A stretch of 64,000 nt of DNA. It comes from Ignavibacteriales bacterium. GTDB lineage: Bacteria; Bacteroidota; Ignavibacteria; Ignavibacteriales; Melioribacteraceae. Below the pieces are notes generated by a model. The model did no database searches and was not told the DNA's origin. It saw only the letters and a list, made by a program, of their open reading frames with translations. The position numbers were made by a program, and so were the translations under genes. The stretch spans positions 54,076 to 118,075 of the forward strand of contig JACOUS010000021.1 in assembly GCA_016177735.1 (NCBI GenBank). The letters run 5' to 3'. Positions within the stretch are counted from its first letter, which is position 1. Each line of letters begins with the position of its first letter. Below are positions 17,792 through 27,125 of the stretch, one piece after another.

Positions 17792-19507
17792 TTATCTAAC
17801 AAGCTGTGTAATTTCTTGCAGTAATTGGTCTGCGGTTGTAATCACACGAGCGTTTGCTTGAAAGCCTCTTTGGGAAACAATCATTCGCGTAAATTCTTCC
17901 GATAAATCTACGTTCGATTGTTCGAGCGCGCCGGACTGAATTGTAGTAACAGAACTTTCACCGGGTGCATCAATACGCGGATCGCCTGAGTTTGCCGCTA
18001 CGTTGTACATATTGTCGCCAACGCTTACAAGTCCGTTTAAGTTTGCGAATGTTGCAACCATTATCTGTGCAAGCGTTCTCGAAGTACCGTTAGAAAAAAT
18101 ACCGATAATATTTCCGTACTGATCAATATTTAGATTTGATAATGCTGCAGAGGCAGAGCCGTCTTGAGATAATGCTGCTACTTGCGAAGTTAAGTTTGTT
18201 TGTGTTACGCCGGAAGTACCGGTACCAAAATTAAGATCGATAACTTGTGTCTCGGCACCACTCGAAGGAACAAATTGAACGGACGGTACTGGTGGCGAGG
18301 ATGTCACCTGATTACCAGCTTGCCAGATGCTCTGAATTTGACCATTCGAATCAAAATAAATTTCACCGTAAGCATTCGTTCCTAAAGAACCACTTGTACC
18401 GGGAATGGATGCCTCCCAGCTCCATCTGTTACTATCGAGATGTTTAAATTTCAGCGACAAAGTATGTGCATTACCGAGAGAATCATATATAGTAACCGCA
18501 CCCGGAACATCTTCAGCTTTTTCACCTTTATCTATTCTATCAACCACATTATTATCAGCAGCTAAATTACTTAATGAAGAGAAGTTTAGTTTGAAGTCTA
18601 TCTTTTCGGCTGCGACTTCAATATTAAGTTGATTTGTGGTTGATTCTCCTGTTGTGGCATCAAAAGTTAATGGCTGAGTACCGTTGCCTAATGCAGAGCC
18701 GGTTGGATTGCCGCTTGCATCAAGTGCATAAATTTCATAATTGTATGTCCAAGCTCCAACAGCCGGTGCGGTCGCTGCAGTTTCTGTGTAATAGCTTCTT
18801 AATTGATATGCTACACCGTCTTTATTGTAAATTTTGCTTGCTGTATAAGTAGTTGGGTCCGAGGAATTATATGCTGCACCGGGATATGCAGCCGCAGCCG
18901 CCGGGCTTTCACGTTTTAAATTGCCGACAAGTTCAACAGTATCTGTTCTTATTGTTGTTGAACTACTTTGCAAGTTTCCACCCCATTTTGTTTCTTCTGT
19001 TTTTACAGCGGGCAGACGTAAGTTTTTATCAATTACAACATCTTGTAGAGTTGTACCGGCGGCAATTTCGCCCAATCCGTTAGCAACTTTACCTTGAACG
19101 ATAGCTCCGTTTTGCGGATTAACTAATTTGCCGTCTTCATCAAAAATAAATGCGCCGGCTCTCGAGTAGAATTGCTGCCCGTTGCTTTTAAGAATGAATA
19201 ATCCTTGTCCTTGAAGTGCGAGATCGGTTGTAGTACCGGTTCTTTCAAAAGTGCCCTGAGCCCAATTGCGGTCGATTGAATTTATCTTCATGCCAAGACC
19301 AATCTGAAAACTGTTTGTACCGCCGCTCGTTTCGGTAGCACTGGTACCGGATTTAACGAACTGATTAAAAGTATCACTGAATGTAACGCGCGAGCTTTTG
19401 AAACCGATCGTGTTAACATTGGCAATGTTGTTGCCTATTACGTCCATTGTGGATTGATTATTGCGCAAGCCAGAAACGCCAGCGAATAGAGAATTAAGAA
19501 GTGCCAT
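17792..19507 (-). CDS. flgE: Flagellar hook protein FlgE
   Basis: About 571 aa with the axial N-terminus (LRNNQSTMDVIGNNIANVNT, IGFKSSRVTFSDTFNQF), a mid-protein GNLKRESP region, the FlgE domain VPGAVTIYDSLGNAHTLSLK, and the C-terminus QSNVDLSEEFTRMIVSQRGF. FlgE builds the hook. The ATG at 19507 is preferred: the earlier in-frame ATG at 19519 overlaps what is clearly the ribosome binding site (ATGGAGGTTAAAATG). The large variable middle domain, rich in Ala, Thr and Ser, makes this hook protein longer than enteric FlgE. Confidence 0.97.
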   Translation of the reverse strand: MALLNSLFAGVSGLRNNQSTMDVIGNNIANVNTIGFKSSRVTFSDTFNQFVKSGTSATETSGGTNSFQIGLGMKINSIDRNWAQGTFERTGTTTDLALQGQGLFILKSNGQQFYSRAGAFIFDEDGKLVNPQNGAIVQGKVANGLGEIAAGTTLQDVVIDKNLRLPAVKTEETKWGGNLQSSSTTIRTDTVELVGNLKRESPAAAAAYPGAAYNSSDPTTYTASKIYNKDGVAYQLRSYYTETAATAPAVGAWTYNYEIYALDASGNPTGSALGNGTQPLTFDATTGESTTNQLNIEVAAEKIDFKLNFSSLSNLAADNNVVDRIDKGEKAEDVPGAVTIYDSLGNAHTLSLKFKHLDSNRWSWEASIPGTSGSLGTNAYGEIYFDSNGQIQSIWQAGNQVTSSPPVPSVQFVPSSGAETQVIDLNFGTGTSGVTQTNLTSQVAALSQDGSASAALSNLNIDQYGNIIGIFSNGTSRTLAQIMVATFANLNGLVSVGDNMYNVAANSGDPRIDAPGESSVTTIQSGALEQSNVDLSEEFTRMIVSQRGFQANARVITTADQLLQEITQLVR

Positions 19508-19525
19508 TTTAACCTCCATGGTTTT

Positions 19526-19580
19526 GATTCAGCCTCAGTCGGTCGGCTGAATCGAAGAGCGTCCCCGGAAGGTCCCGCTC
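19526..19580 (-). promoter_or_regulatory. Two adjacent hairpins in the flgE leader
   Basis: Between the upstream gene and flgE lie a strong inverted repeat GATTCAGCC (19526-19534) / GGCTGAATC (19545-19553), 9 bp with a 10-nt loop, and next to it GAGCG (19557-19561) / CGCTC (19576-19580). The first ends about 20 nt before the flgE ribosome binding site. No T-run follows, so RNA processing, mRNA protection or translational control of hook protein is more likely than termination. Confidence 0.45.
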
Positions 19581-19602
19581 AGTTATTGTTTATGTTATTT
19601 AA

Positions 19603-19980
19603 TTACAATGCAAAAACTACACTATCAATGTTGGTAAAGACGTTCTCGTTTGTGTCGTTAACTTCCATTGCAGTTACTACCGTACGGTTCGGAATATTAA
19701 CGATGAACGCAGTGTTATCCATCATTACCAAAGAATCTTTAGCTCCTTTCGATTCAGCTTTTTCAACAGCATTCTGAATTTTACTCAAATCGTTTTCACT
19801 AAGTTGAATGTTCCGCGACTCCAATCTTTTTAAGGCATGGTTAGAGAATTTTACTTTCTCAAGTTCTTCCTGAAAGATGGAATCGAAAGAAGATTTTACC
19901 GGATCAACGGTTCTCCGCACTGATTCGTTGTTACCAACGATCGGTATGAAAGGAACAGTGATGCCGTTAATCTCTGCCAT
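19603..19980 (-). CDS. TIGR02530-type flagellar operon protein
   Basis: 125 aa with the pattern FSNHALKRLESRNIQLSEND and AESKGAKDSLVMMDNTAFIV, then NIPNRTVVTAMEVNDTNENV, typical of the short flagellar operon family found between flgD and flgE in Clostridia, Thermotoga and relatives. Its biochemical role is unknown to me; the position suggests a part in hook assembly. It shares the flgD stop region (1-bp overlap). Confidence 0.85.
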   Translation of the reverse strand: MAEINGITVPFIPIVGNNESVRRTVDPVKSSFDSIFQEELEKVKFSNHALKRLESRNIQLSENDLSKIQNAVEKAESKGAKDSLVMMDNTAFIVNIPNRTVVTAMEVNDTNENVFTNIDSVVFAL

Positions 19981-20666
19981 TAGTTATCACCTCCATCGTT
20001 ATTTGTTGTAATTTCCAAAACATCCGCTACGGAATACCCGGCACCATCAATTAAGAATTCGGTTCCGTTGTCTGTGAATCTTATTCCGTCAATTACTCCG
20101 TATTTAAATACATCAACCGTCATATCTTCTCCGCTCACCGTTGTTGCCTCTACTTCAAAAGTATAATCACCATCTTTTAATTTGTTACCACTATTATCGG
20201 TTAAATCCCATGAAAGTTTATTGTCGCCAACAGAAGTTGGTATATCGGAAATTGTTTTTACAAGAGTACCGTTACTGTCGTAAATATTTATCTTTGCCGT
20301 TTTAGGAGCCGAAGGCATATTGTATCCGAGTGTAATGCTGTCTTGCCCGGTTAATGTTAAATCTTCGCCGCTAAGTTTAACTTCTTTGCCGATATAATTT
20401 GTTGCCATTGTATTGCTTACCGATTGAGTCAACAACAAGCTTGCATCGATGCTCTGCTTCATATAATCATTCAGATTAGTGAGCTGTTCGAGAGAACTAA
20501 ATTGTGCAAGCTGAGCAGCATACTCTGATCCGTCAAGCGGATTAAGCGGGTCTTGATTTTTCAATTGAGCAATCATCAATTTCAAAAAATCGTCTTTGCC
20601 AAGTTCACTGCTGCTTGATGTAGAAGTACTTGTTGAATTTGTTGTGCTGTTTACACCGTCAACCAT
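19980..20666 (-). CDS. flgD: Hook-capping protein FlgD
   Basis: 228 aa. The N-terminal FlgD signature is clear: LGKDDFLKLMIAQLKNQDPL, NPLDGSEYAAQLAQFSSLEQ. After it come an Ig-like FlgD domain (TAKINIYDSNGTLVKTI, SWDLTDNSGNKLKDGDYTFE) and the C-terminal strand. FlgD forms a temporary cap that lets FlgE polymerise. Its neighbours fliK and flgE complete the hook module. Confidence 0.96.
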   Translation of the reverse strand: MVDGVNSTTNSTSTSTSSSSELGKDDFLKLMIAQLKNQDPLNPLDGSEYAAQLAQFSSLEQLTNLNDYMKQSIDASLLLTQSVSNTMATNYIGKEVKLSGEDLTLTGQDSITLGYNMPSAPKTAKINIYDSNGTLVKTISDIPTSVGDNKLSWDLTDNSGNKLKDGDYTFEVEATTVSGEDMTVDVFKYGVIDGIRFTDNGTEFLIDGAGYSVADVLEITTNNDGGDN

Positions 20667-20678
20667 TGTTTCCTCGCT

Positions 20679-22910
20679 TTATGCTAAATACTCGTAAGTA
20701 TTGTAGCCCATTTTCTTTTGCGTTTCAGAAGAAGATTTTTTCTCGTTCACTTTAATTTCATCCGCATCGGCTAAATTTCTTTTCTTAGGCGCAAAATTTT
20801 TTTGATCTCTCTGCTCATTGCTGATGCTGACATTTATATTGCTTATTTGAACACCCGAAGATTGAAGATTATTTTTAAGCTGTTCGATATTCGACTGCAC
20901 AAATTGTTTTACTTGTTCATTTTCTACTTCGATGCTTGCATGCAGTTGGCTATCGGCATAGTCAACCATCAGTTTAACTTTGCCGAGATTTTCAGGCGTT
21001 AATTGAAAAGTAATGCTCTGCTTCTCATTACTCTGCAAATACTTGTTGATTTCAACGGCAAGCTCATCGGTTTTGATCACCTTCAAAGTTTCATTGAAGC
21101 TGTTCAAATCATCCATTGATTTTGTTTTGTTTACAGCAGAACGATCTATTTTGTGTTCCGTATTCGAATTGATTTCAAAAACAAAATTTCTTTGATGCTC
21201 TTTTGGCTGATCGGTTTTAGAAACATTCTCATTTATAGTTTGTGCCGATGATGCAGATTGATTATCGGTATCTTCGTGTGAAGAATTCTGTTTTGCTTTC
21301 GATTGATTTTGAGAATTGCCGGAATCACTTGCATTGTAAACAACATTATTATTGAGAATGTTTTCTTTTGACTGCAGAGTTTTCTCTGCGTTTTGCTGCT
21401 CAGTACTTATTGATTGCTTCGCATCTATTTTCTGTACTCCGGTTGTTGAAATAGTTTCCCGGGTAGTGTCGTTAATTTTGTTTTTTGCAGATGGATCGGA
21501 AGAATTGAGCAAATCTTTCATACTGCGCTGCGTGTTAAATATGAAAACTTCTTTTTGAGACTGCTCATCTTGGTTTGCATTATTTTTAACAGCGAAAGTG
21601 CCGGCGGAAGAATTTTGCTCTAATTCATTTTCATTACCAACAAGATTAGTTGAAGCAAGTTTAGTCTGCGCCGCACTGCTATTTGCTTCTGTCTTCGCCG
21701 GGCTATTAATAAAAACTAATTTGCGTTTGAGGTCACTATTCTCGTTGAAAGTTTGAATCTGTCTATTGCTCAAAATACTTATTTGCTCTTCCTGATCATC
21801 ATTTACTATCGGTTCGAAAGGAGTGCCGCTCTGCAAATTTAACGACTGACTGTTTTTAATTGTGATTATGTTTGCGCCCGCTGTTTCATTACTTGTTTTG
21901 CCGCTTGTTTCAACACCCGGCGCAATTGAAGAAAAAGAATTATCCGCGTTAAGCCCGGCAAGTATGTTTTGGATAATACTGCCTTCGGCATTTTTTGTAT
22001 CGGATGCATACTTCGCAAGAAAATCATTTATCACTTTTAACGATCTCGCATTGAACAAAAACGGCGATTTGCCGGCTCGATCGGTACTTGTTTTCTCTTC
22101 TTCCAGTTCTGTGTGAACAATTTCTATTTTGTAATATTCATTACGCGCCGATGTTTGATCTACTTTTTCCTGATTGCCGGAAATAGAAATTCCGTTCTGC
22201 TTCTGCTGTTGAGATGATGCAATCAAATTCTGCTCTGTGCCGCTATTCACTTTTTCGCTGCCGGGCAATGAATCAACACTCAGCTCGGAATCGGTTTTAA
22301 TATCAGCGGCTGTTTCCGGTTCTGTTTTAGAAAAGGCAAAAGTTAACTTTTCACCTTCTGTTTTAAGTATCAGTTTAATCGAATCGTTATTCTGTAAAAT
22401 ACTTAGTATCGAATCCGGACTTAAAATTTCACCGTCTGTTTTTTCATCATCTTTATCAATGTTTTCCTTTTCTGAAGATTTGTTAACAGTTTCTGTTTTT
22501 ATGTTGGTAATTCCGGGTACATCCAGAAGCAAAGAATTAAGTTCATTCAAAAAAGTTTTCAATTCTTCGCTGTTAAAAGCTATTTCGCTGTGCGTAATAT
22601 TTGCTTTGTCAAGTTTGAACAAATCCGATTTTATTTCTACGCCGTTCACATCCAATGAATCAATTACTTTTTCGATTACAAAGGTAAGTTTGCTTTCTGC
22701 CGGGGCTGATAATTCTAAATTGTTCAGATTAGGAATGATATCCGTTAACGAAGATTTCAATTTCACATTAGTGCCGCCGTCCAATTCTTCTTCGCAAACT
22801 TTAATTATATCTGAGAATAAATATGTCTGCGAAGCAGCTTGATTAAGTCCAAGCAGTTTCAGGCTGTCATTGCCCGGCTGTTTATTGAAAAATAACGGAT
22901 TCAAATTCAT
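20679..22910 (-). CDS. fliK: Hook-length control protein FliK (long form)
   Basis: 743 aa. Most of it is a Ser/Asn/Gln/Glu-rich, probably disordered segment that serves as the molecular ruler. The conserved domain is near the C-terminus, about residues 620-710: QSITFQLTPENLGKVKLMVD, QLHASIEVENEQVKQFVQSN and LKNNLQSSGVQISNINVSI. FliK terminates hook growth and triggers FlhB switching. It is nearly twice the size of enteric FliK, which would fit a longer hook or simply a looser linker. It overlaps the motE-like gene by 4 bp. Confidence 0.93.
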   Translation of the reverse strand: MNLNPLFFNKQPGNDSLKLLGLNQAASQTYLFSDIIKVCEEELDGGTNVKLKSSLTDIIPNLNNLELSAPAESKLTFVIEKVIDSLDVNGVEIKSDLFKLDKANITHSEIAFNSEELKTFLNELNSLLLDVPGITNIKTETVNKSSEKENIDKDDEKTDGEILSPDSILSILQNNDSIKLILKTEGEKLTFAFSKTEPETAADIKTDSELSVDSLPGSEKVNSGTEQNLIASSQQQKQNGISISGNQEKVDQTSARNEYYKIEIVHTELEEEKTSTDRAGKSPFLFNARSLKVINDFLAKYASDTKNAEGSIIQNILAGLNADNSFSSIAPGVETSGKTSNETAGANIITIKNSQSLNLQSGTPFEPIVNDDQEEQISILSNRQIQTFNENSDLKRKLVFINSPAKTEANSSAAQTKLASTNLVGNENELEQNSSAGTFAVKNNANQDEQSQKEVFIFNTQRSMKDLLNSSDPSAKNKINDTTRETISTTGVQKIDAKQSISTEQQNAEKTLQSKENILNNNVVYNASDSGNSQNQSKAKQNSSHEDTDNQSASSAQTINENVSKTDQPKEHQRNFVFEINSNTEHKIDRSAVNKTKSMDDLNSFNETLKVIKTDELAVEINKYLQSNEKQSITFQLTPENLGKVKLMVDYADSQLHASIEVENEQVKQFVQSNIEQLKNNLQSSGVQISNINVSISNEQRDQKNFAPKKRNLADADEIKVNEKKSSSETQKKMGYNTYEYLA

Positions 22911-23512
22911 TGTACGCTGATTATCCTATTTGCAGTTTCAGGTTTTAATTGTGAAATAATTTCAGCGGCTTTTTTCTTTTTCATTGAAAAGATTATGTCT
23001 CTCGCTATATTATCGGAATAACCTTGAATTATTTTAGCGGCTTTTTTTGTATCCATTGATTCGTAAAGTTTTACCGTGTTTTTAACCCATATTTTGTATG
23101 TCGTATCGCTTTTGGCAGCCGCATTATGTTTTATTTCCACCGGCGGCTGCTCAACCTTTTGCTGTTTAAGCGCCGCTTGCTGGCTCTGTTTTAATTTCTG
23201 AAGTTCATCAAATATTTCCTTTATGCTCTTGGCAAGAGTAGTATCTTTTACACTCACGGAAACCGTATCGTAAGTATGCTCTCCTTTTAGATTGCCCAAA
23301 CTGTCGATCAATTCGCGTTTAAGCTGGGCAAGGTCTAATTTATTTATGCCTTCTTCAGGATTTTCGATTTTACCCGGTTCTTTTTTCTGCTCAACAGTCT
23401 TAAAATTGAGCGCAAAAATATTTTCGTATGAAGATGCACCGTAGTACATTGCACCGGTTACCAGCAGAAAAGCTCCGATAAATATAACCGCATAAATAAT
23501 TTTTGCTTTCAC
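22907..23512 (-). CDS. MotE-like flagellar protein (MgtE-N-type C-terminus)
   Basis: 201 aa: one N-terminal transmembrane helix (IIYAVIFIGAFLLVTGAMYY), a coiled-coil middle (IFDELQKLKQSQQAALKQQK) and a C-terminal helical repeat, ESMDTKKAAKIIQGYSDNIA followed by KKKAAEIISQLKPETANRII. This is the layout of MotE/YlxF proteins found between fliJ and fliK, which chaperone the stator component MotC/MotB in some bacteria. It overlaps fliJ and fliK by 4 bp each. Confidence 0.82.
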   Translation of the reverse strand: MKAKIIYAVIFIGAFLLVTGAMYYGASSYENIFALNFKTVEQKKEPGKIENPEEGINKLDLAQLKRELIDSLGNLKGEHTYDTVSVSVKDTTLAKSIKEIFDELQKLKQSQQAALKQQKVEQPPVEIKHNAAAKSDTTYKIWVKNTVKLYESMDTKKAAKIIQGYSDNIARDIIFSMKKKKAAEIISQLKPETANRIISVQ

Positions 23513-23943
23513 GATACCTTCCTGAAATTATTGATGGCAATTTCGTTTAACTGTTTTAGTTCTTCTCTATTTGAATTACTTAAAAATTCCTGATACTGAT
23601 TTTCTTTAAGCGTCTCTAAAATTTTTACTTCCTTCTTTCGTGCGTAAAGTTCTTGTTTCTTTTCTTCCTTCTTTAATTTCAAATCCTCTATCTTTTTCTC
23701 GATGGCAAAAATTTCTTTTTCCAATGAAGTTATCAACGTCTTGATACTTTTATACTCAAGAACTTTAATTTTAACGCCATGTGCATTTACCCCGAGTTGT
23801 TTTCTTTTTTCTTCCAAACTTTTTTTATGGTCATTCAATTTCTCGATTGCCGTATCGAGAAGCGAAATTTCCTTTAATACTTTTTTCTCAAGAATTTCTT
23901 TCACCCGGATTACAGCATCGTATTTGAATTTAAATTTTTGCAT
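23509..23943 (-). CDS. fliJ: Flagellar export chaperone-like protein FliJ
   Basis: 144 aa, almost wholly coiled coil, with the typical start FKFKYDAVIRVKEILEKKV and Lys/Glu-rich heptads. FliJ acts as a central stalk for the FliI ATPase and recycles export chaperones. The family is recognised mainly from coiled-coil pattern, size and position between fliI and the motE/fliK pair, all of which fit. Confidence 0.88.
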   Translation of the reverse strand: MQKFKFKYDAVIRVKEILEKKVLKEISLLDTAIEKLNDHKKSLEEKRKQLGVNAHGVKIKVLEYKSIKTLITSLEKEIFAIEKKIEDLKLKKEEKKQELYARKKEVKILETLKENQYQEFLSNSNREELKQLNEIAINNFRKVS

Positions 23944-24143
23944 TCACATCACAAGATTCTGGGCACACATTGCACAACCTTTAGTTCGTGGAAAGAAACC
24001 CCGCGACTTTGGTCGCATATAGAAATTAAATTGTGGCTGAAGCCAACAAGTACTTGCACTTACTCCCCGAAATTAATGCCGGGGCAATTTGCTTGCTCAG
24101 CAATTCACTCAACACTACTTAAGACCAAATTCGTATTGTTGTT
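23944..24143. repeat. Array of imperfect palindromes between fliI and fliJ
   Basis: No gene. Four short palindromes follow one another at about 25-33 bp steps: near 23973-23991 (CACAACC/TTCGTGG-like), 24003-24016 (GCGAC-TTTG-GTCGC), 24031-24049 (TTGTGGCT-GA-AGCCAACAA) and 24064-24083 (CCCCG...CGGGG). The loops are CTTTAG/CTGAAG-like. Breaking a tight operon here suggests insertion of a mobile or repeat-derived element that has since decayed. Confidence 0.55.
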
Positions 24144-25475
24144 TTATGAATGAAGTTCTATAATATTATTCAGCTTATAAACCGTCTCGGTATAAGAGGC
24201 TTTTTCCATCATATCTTGCTTCAAAAAACTTCTCAACTGATTTATTTTTGTAACTGCACGGTCAATCTGCGGATTACTTCCTTTCACATAAGCACCTATG
24301 TTAATCAAATCTTCTGCTTCACGGTATGATGCAAGTATCTCGTTGAATGCCATCACTCTTTTGTAATGGTCATGATCAATAATATCCGGCATAACTCTGC
24401 TGACACTTTGCAGTGTATCAATTGCCGGGTAGTGTGATTTGTTCGCAAGTTTTCTCGATAAAACAATATGCCCGTCAAGAATTGAGCGCACAGCATCGGC
24501 AATCGGTTCAACCATGTCGTCGCCGTCAACAAGCACAGTATAAATTCCGGTAATAGAGCCTTTATCGCTGTTGCCGGCACGTTCCAAAAGTTTTGGAAGA
24601 AGAGCAAACACGGAAGGAGTGTATCCTTTTGTAGTGGGCGGCTCGCCGATTGTTAATCCAACTTCTCTTTGTGCCATTGCAAATCTCGTAACCGAATCCA
24701 TCATCAGCATTACATTCAAACCTTGATCGCGGAAATACTCCGCGATAGTCGTTCCAACATAAGCACCTTTCAATCGCACCAGAGGTGATTTATCGCTTGT
24801 TGCAACAACCACAACGGATTTTTTTAATCCTTCTTCGCCCAAATCTTTTTCAATAAATTCTCTTACTTCACGCCCGCGTTCGCCGATCAAAGTAATTACA
24901 TTTATATCAGCGCTTGTATTTCGTGCAATCATTCCGAGTGTAACACTTTTACCGACACCGCTTCCGGCAAAAATTCCAACACGCTGTCCATTACCGATTG
25001 AAAGGAGTCCATCTATTGCACGCACACCGGTTTGAATCGGCGTTGTTATTCTTTTTCTTTCAAGCGGATTGGGCGGTTCTCTGTGAGTCTCTCTAAAATT
25101 CTGAAATTTTATTTCCCCTTTCCCATCAATTGGATTGCCGAGACCATCGAGCACTCTGCCAAGCAATTCTTTGCCGACACCAACAACGAGACCTTTGCCC
25201 GACGCAATTATTTCACATGCCGGCGAGATGTTGTGTACTTCGCCGATTGCAATCGACAAAACTTTCCCGTCTTTGAAACCGACGACTTCCGCTTTGCAAA
25301 CTTCTATTCCGTTTTGATCAACTACTGTGCATATTTCTCCCATTACTGCGTTGGGTCCAACAGAAACAATTACCAACCCAACAACGTCAACAACTCTGCC
25401 GTTAACTTTGACCGGGTCAATTTTCTCGACAACATCTGCATATCTCGAAACAATATTTTCAGTTTCAGTCATCAT
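24144..25475 (-). CDS. fliI: Flagellar export ATPase FliI
   Basis: 443 aa with Walker A GSGVGKS at 171-177, the FliI/F1-beta signatures LIGERGREVREFIEKDLG, MLMMDSVTRFAMAQREVGLT, GEPPTTKGYTPSVFALLPKL and LLERAGNSDKGSITGIYTVL. FliI hydrolyses ATP to help unfold and release export substrates from chaperones. Complete and well conserved; start overlaps the fliH stop by 4 bp. Confidence 0.98.
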   Translation of the reverse strand: MMTETENIVSRYADVVEKIDPVKVNGRVVDVVGLVIVSVGPNAVMGEICTVVDQNGIEVCKAEVVGFKDGKVLSIAIGEVHNISPACEIIASGKGLVVGVGKELLGRVLDGLGNPIDGKGEIKFQNFRETHREPPNPLERKRITTPIQTGVRAIDGLLSIGNGQRVGIFAGSGVGKSVTLGMIARNTSADINVITLIGERGREVREFIEKDLGEEGLKKSVVVVATSDKSPLVRLKGAYVGTTIAEYFRDQGLNVMLMMDSVTRFAMAQREVGLTIGEPPTTKGYTPSVFALLPKLLERAGNSDKGSITGIYTVLVDGDDMVEPIADAVRSILDGHIVLSRKLANKSHYPAIDTLQSVSRVMPDIIDHDHYKRVMAFNEILASYREAEDLINIGAYVKGSNPQIDRAVTKINQLRSFLKQDMMEKASYTETVYKLNNIIELHS

Positions 25476-26095
25476 GATTCTTTCGCGGAAATGCTTTCTT
25501 CAAGTTTTCTGCGGAGTTCTTCCAGTTGTGTAGAAATTCTTGCGTCAACATTTCCAATTTCAGTTTCGATAAGGCATCCGCCTTTTTCAATGCGCTCATC
25601 CGGCTCAAATTTTATTTTGTTAAACGAGCTGTTGTTGATAAGATTTTTACTGTAGTCATTAAGTTCATTTATATCGGTCGGGTGAAGTTTTATCTTAACT
25701 TCATTTGCGCCGATTATCTTTGAAATAGAGAGCCTGATATTGTCATTGATAGCTGTTTGCACTTCAATTTCTCTTTTAACAATTTTTTTTGCAACGATAG
25801 AAGCTGTATTGATAATCAATTTTTCAAACGATACTTCGTAGTCCGTCATTTTCCGGTCGTATGCTTCAATTATATGATAAACTTCTTCATATTTTTTGTA
25901 GAGTTTGTCCGTGTAATCTTTTTCGAGTTCACGTTTAATTTTTTGCTGACCTTCGATCGAACCTCTTTGATACGCTTCTTCGATCTGCTGTTTAACAAAT
26001 TCAGCACTGCTAATTTCTGCATCGCGGTCGGGCAGAATGTCGGAACTTTTAAGATTCAGCTTTGGAGCGGATTTCATTTTCAACACATTAGACAT
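25472..26095 (-). CDS. fliH: Flagellar assembly protein FliH
   Basis: 207 aa with a helical N-terminal part (EQQ/Glu-Lys-rich, EGQQKIKRELEKDYTDKL) and a C-terminal V-ATPase-E-like domain (LIINTASIVAKKIVKREIEV, then EPDERIEKGGCLIETEIGNV and DARISTQLEEL). FliH holds FliI inactive and anchors it to the C ring. It overlaps fliG by 8 bp and fliI by 4 bp. Confidence 0.92.
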   Translation of the reverse strand: MSNVLKMKSAPKLNLKSSDILPDRDAEISSAEFVKQQIEEAYQRGSIEGQQKIKRELEKDYTDKLYKKYEEVYHIIEAYDRKMTDYEVSFEKLIINTASIVAKKIVKREIEVQTAINDNIRLSISKIIGANEVKIKLHPTDINELNDYSKNLINNSSFNKIKFEPDERIEKGGCLIETEIGNVDARISTQLEELRRKLEESISAKES

Positions 26096-27125
26096 AAACT
26101 TCTTCCGGACCTCCTCTCAAGTTCAACGATATTTCGCCGGCTTCCTCGAGAGCTTTTATTATATCAATTATTTTTGCCTGAGCGGCTTCTACTTCTTTTA
26201 GTTTCACCATGCCCATATATTGAAGTTCTTCCTTCAACAAGTCTGCCGCACGCTCGGACATATTTTTGAATATTTTTTCTTTCAGTTTTTCATCGGTAAT
26301 TTTCAACGACAGCGCCAGATCTTTTCTATCAGTTTCACGAAGAATTTTTTGTATGTCTTTATCTGCAATGTTTATGATTTCATCGAATATGAACATGAGC
26401 CGTTTTACTTCGTATGTTGTTTCCGGGTCTTTATCCTCCATCTTCAGGAGAATATCTTTTGTGAGCGATACATTCAATCTGTTAAGAATTGCGGCAAGGC
26501 ATTTTGCACCGCCAAGCTTGCCGACAGACTGGCTCATCGAAAGACCGGCAATTTCATCAACTACGTGTTCAATTTGTTTTAATGTCTGCGGTGCAATCTT
26601 TCCGAGAGTAGCAATGCGATGTGCAACATCGATTCTCATATCTTCGGGCAATTCTTTCAAAGCATTTGCTGTTTGATCGGGACTTAATTGAGATAAAATC
26701 AGCGCCATAGTTTGCGGATGTTCTTTGTTCAAGAAATTTATTAACTGAGCCGGCTCGGCTTTTTTAAGAACATCAAACCCTTTAATTGTTGTAAGCCGTT
26801 TTACCTTGTCAATAATTTCCACTGCTTTCGGAATACCGAAAGTTTTTTCGAGCAGAGCCTGTGCATAATCAATTCCGCCTTCAAGCACATACTCCCTTGC
26901 GGTAACCATGGTGTAAAATTCATCAACAACGCCGTCAATAATTTTTGAAGGGATATTTCTTACTTTGGTAATTTCAGCCGAGAGAGTTTCAATATCTATC
27001 GGGTCTAAAAATTTAAAAACACCGGAAGCCGCTTCAATGTTGAGCGCCACCATCAGCATCGCCGCTTTTTGCATGCCGCTCACTTCGCTTAAACGTTCGT
27101 CCCTAACTTGTAAATTAGATTTCAT
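26088..27125 (-). CDS. fliG: Flagellar motor switch protein FliG
   Basis: 345 aa with the three FliG domains: N-terminal SGMQKAAMLMVALNIEAASG, middle NFLNKEHPQTMALILSQLSP (the EHPQ motif) and C-terminal torque domain RRTDRKD-like helix DKDIQKILRETDRKDLALSL, then FKNMSERAADLLKEELQYMG. The charged residues of the torque helix are present. FliG transmits torque from the stator to the MS ring. It overlaps fliF by 11 bp. Confidence 0.97.
   Translation of the reverse strand: MKSNLQVRDERLSEVSGMQKAAMLMVALNIEAASGVFKFLDPIDIETLSAEITKVRNIPSKIIDGVVDEFYTMVTAREYVLEGGIDYAQALLEKTFGIPKAVEIIDKVKRLTTIKGFDVLKKAEPAQLINFLNKEHPQTMALILSQLSPDQTANALKELPEDMRIDVAHRIATLGKIAPQTLKQIEHVVDEIAGLSMSQSVGKLGGAKCLAAILNRLNVSLTKDILLKMEDKDPETTYEVKRLMFIFDEIINIADKDIQKILRETDRKDLALSLKITDEKLKEKIFKNMSERAADLLKEELQYMGMVKLKEVEAAQAKIIDIIKALEEAGEISLNLRGGPEEVYV

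Noticed and set aside
22237..22842. 201-codon open frame on the plus strand inside fliK
   Set aside because: Antisense to a low-complexity Ser/Glu-rich gene, which readily gives long shadow frames; composition is not protein-like.
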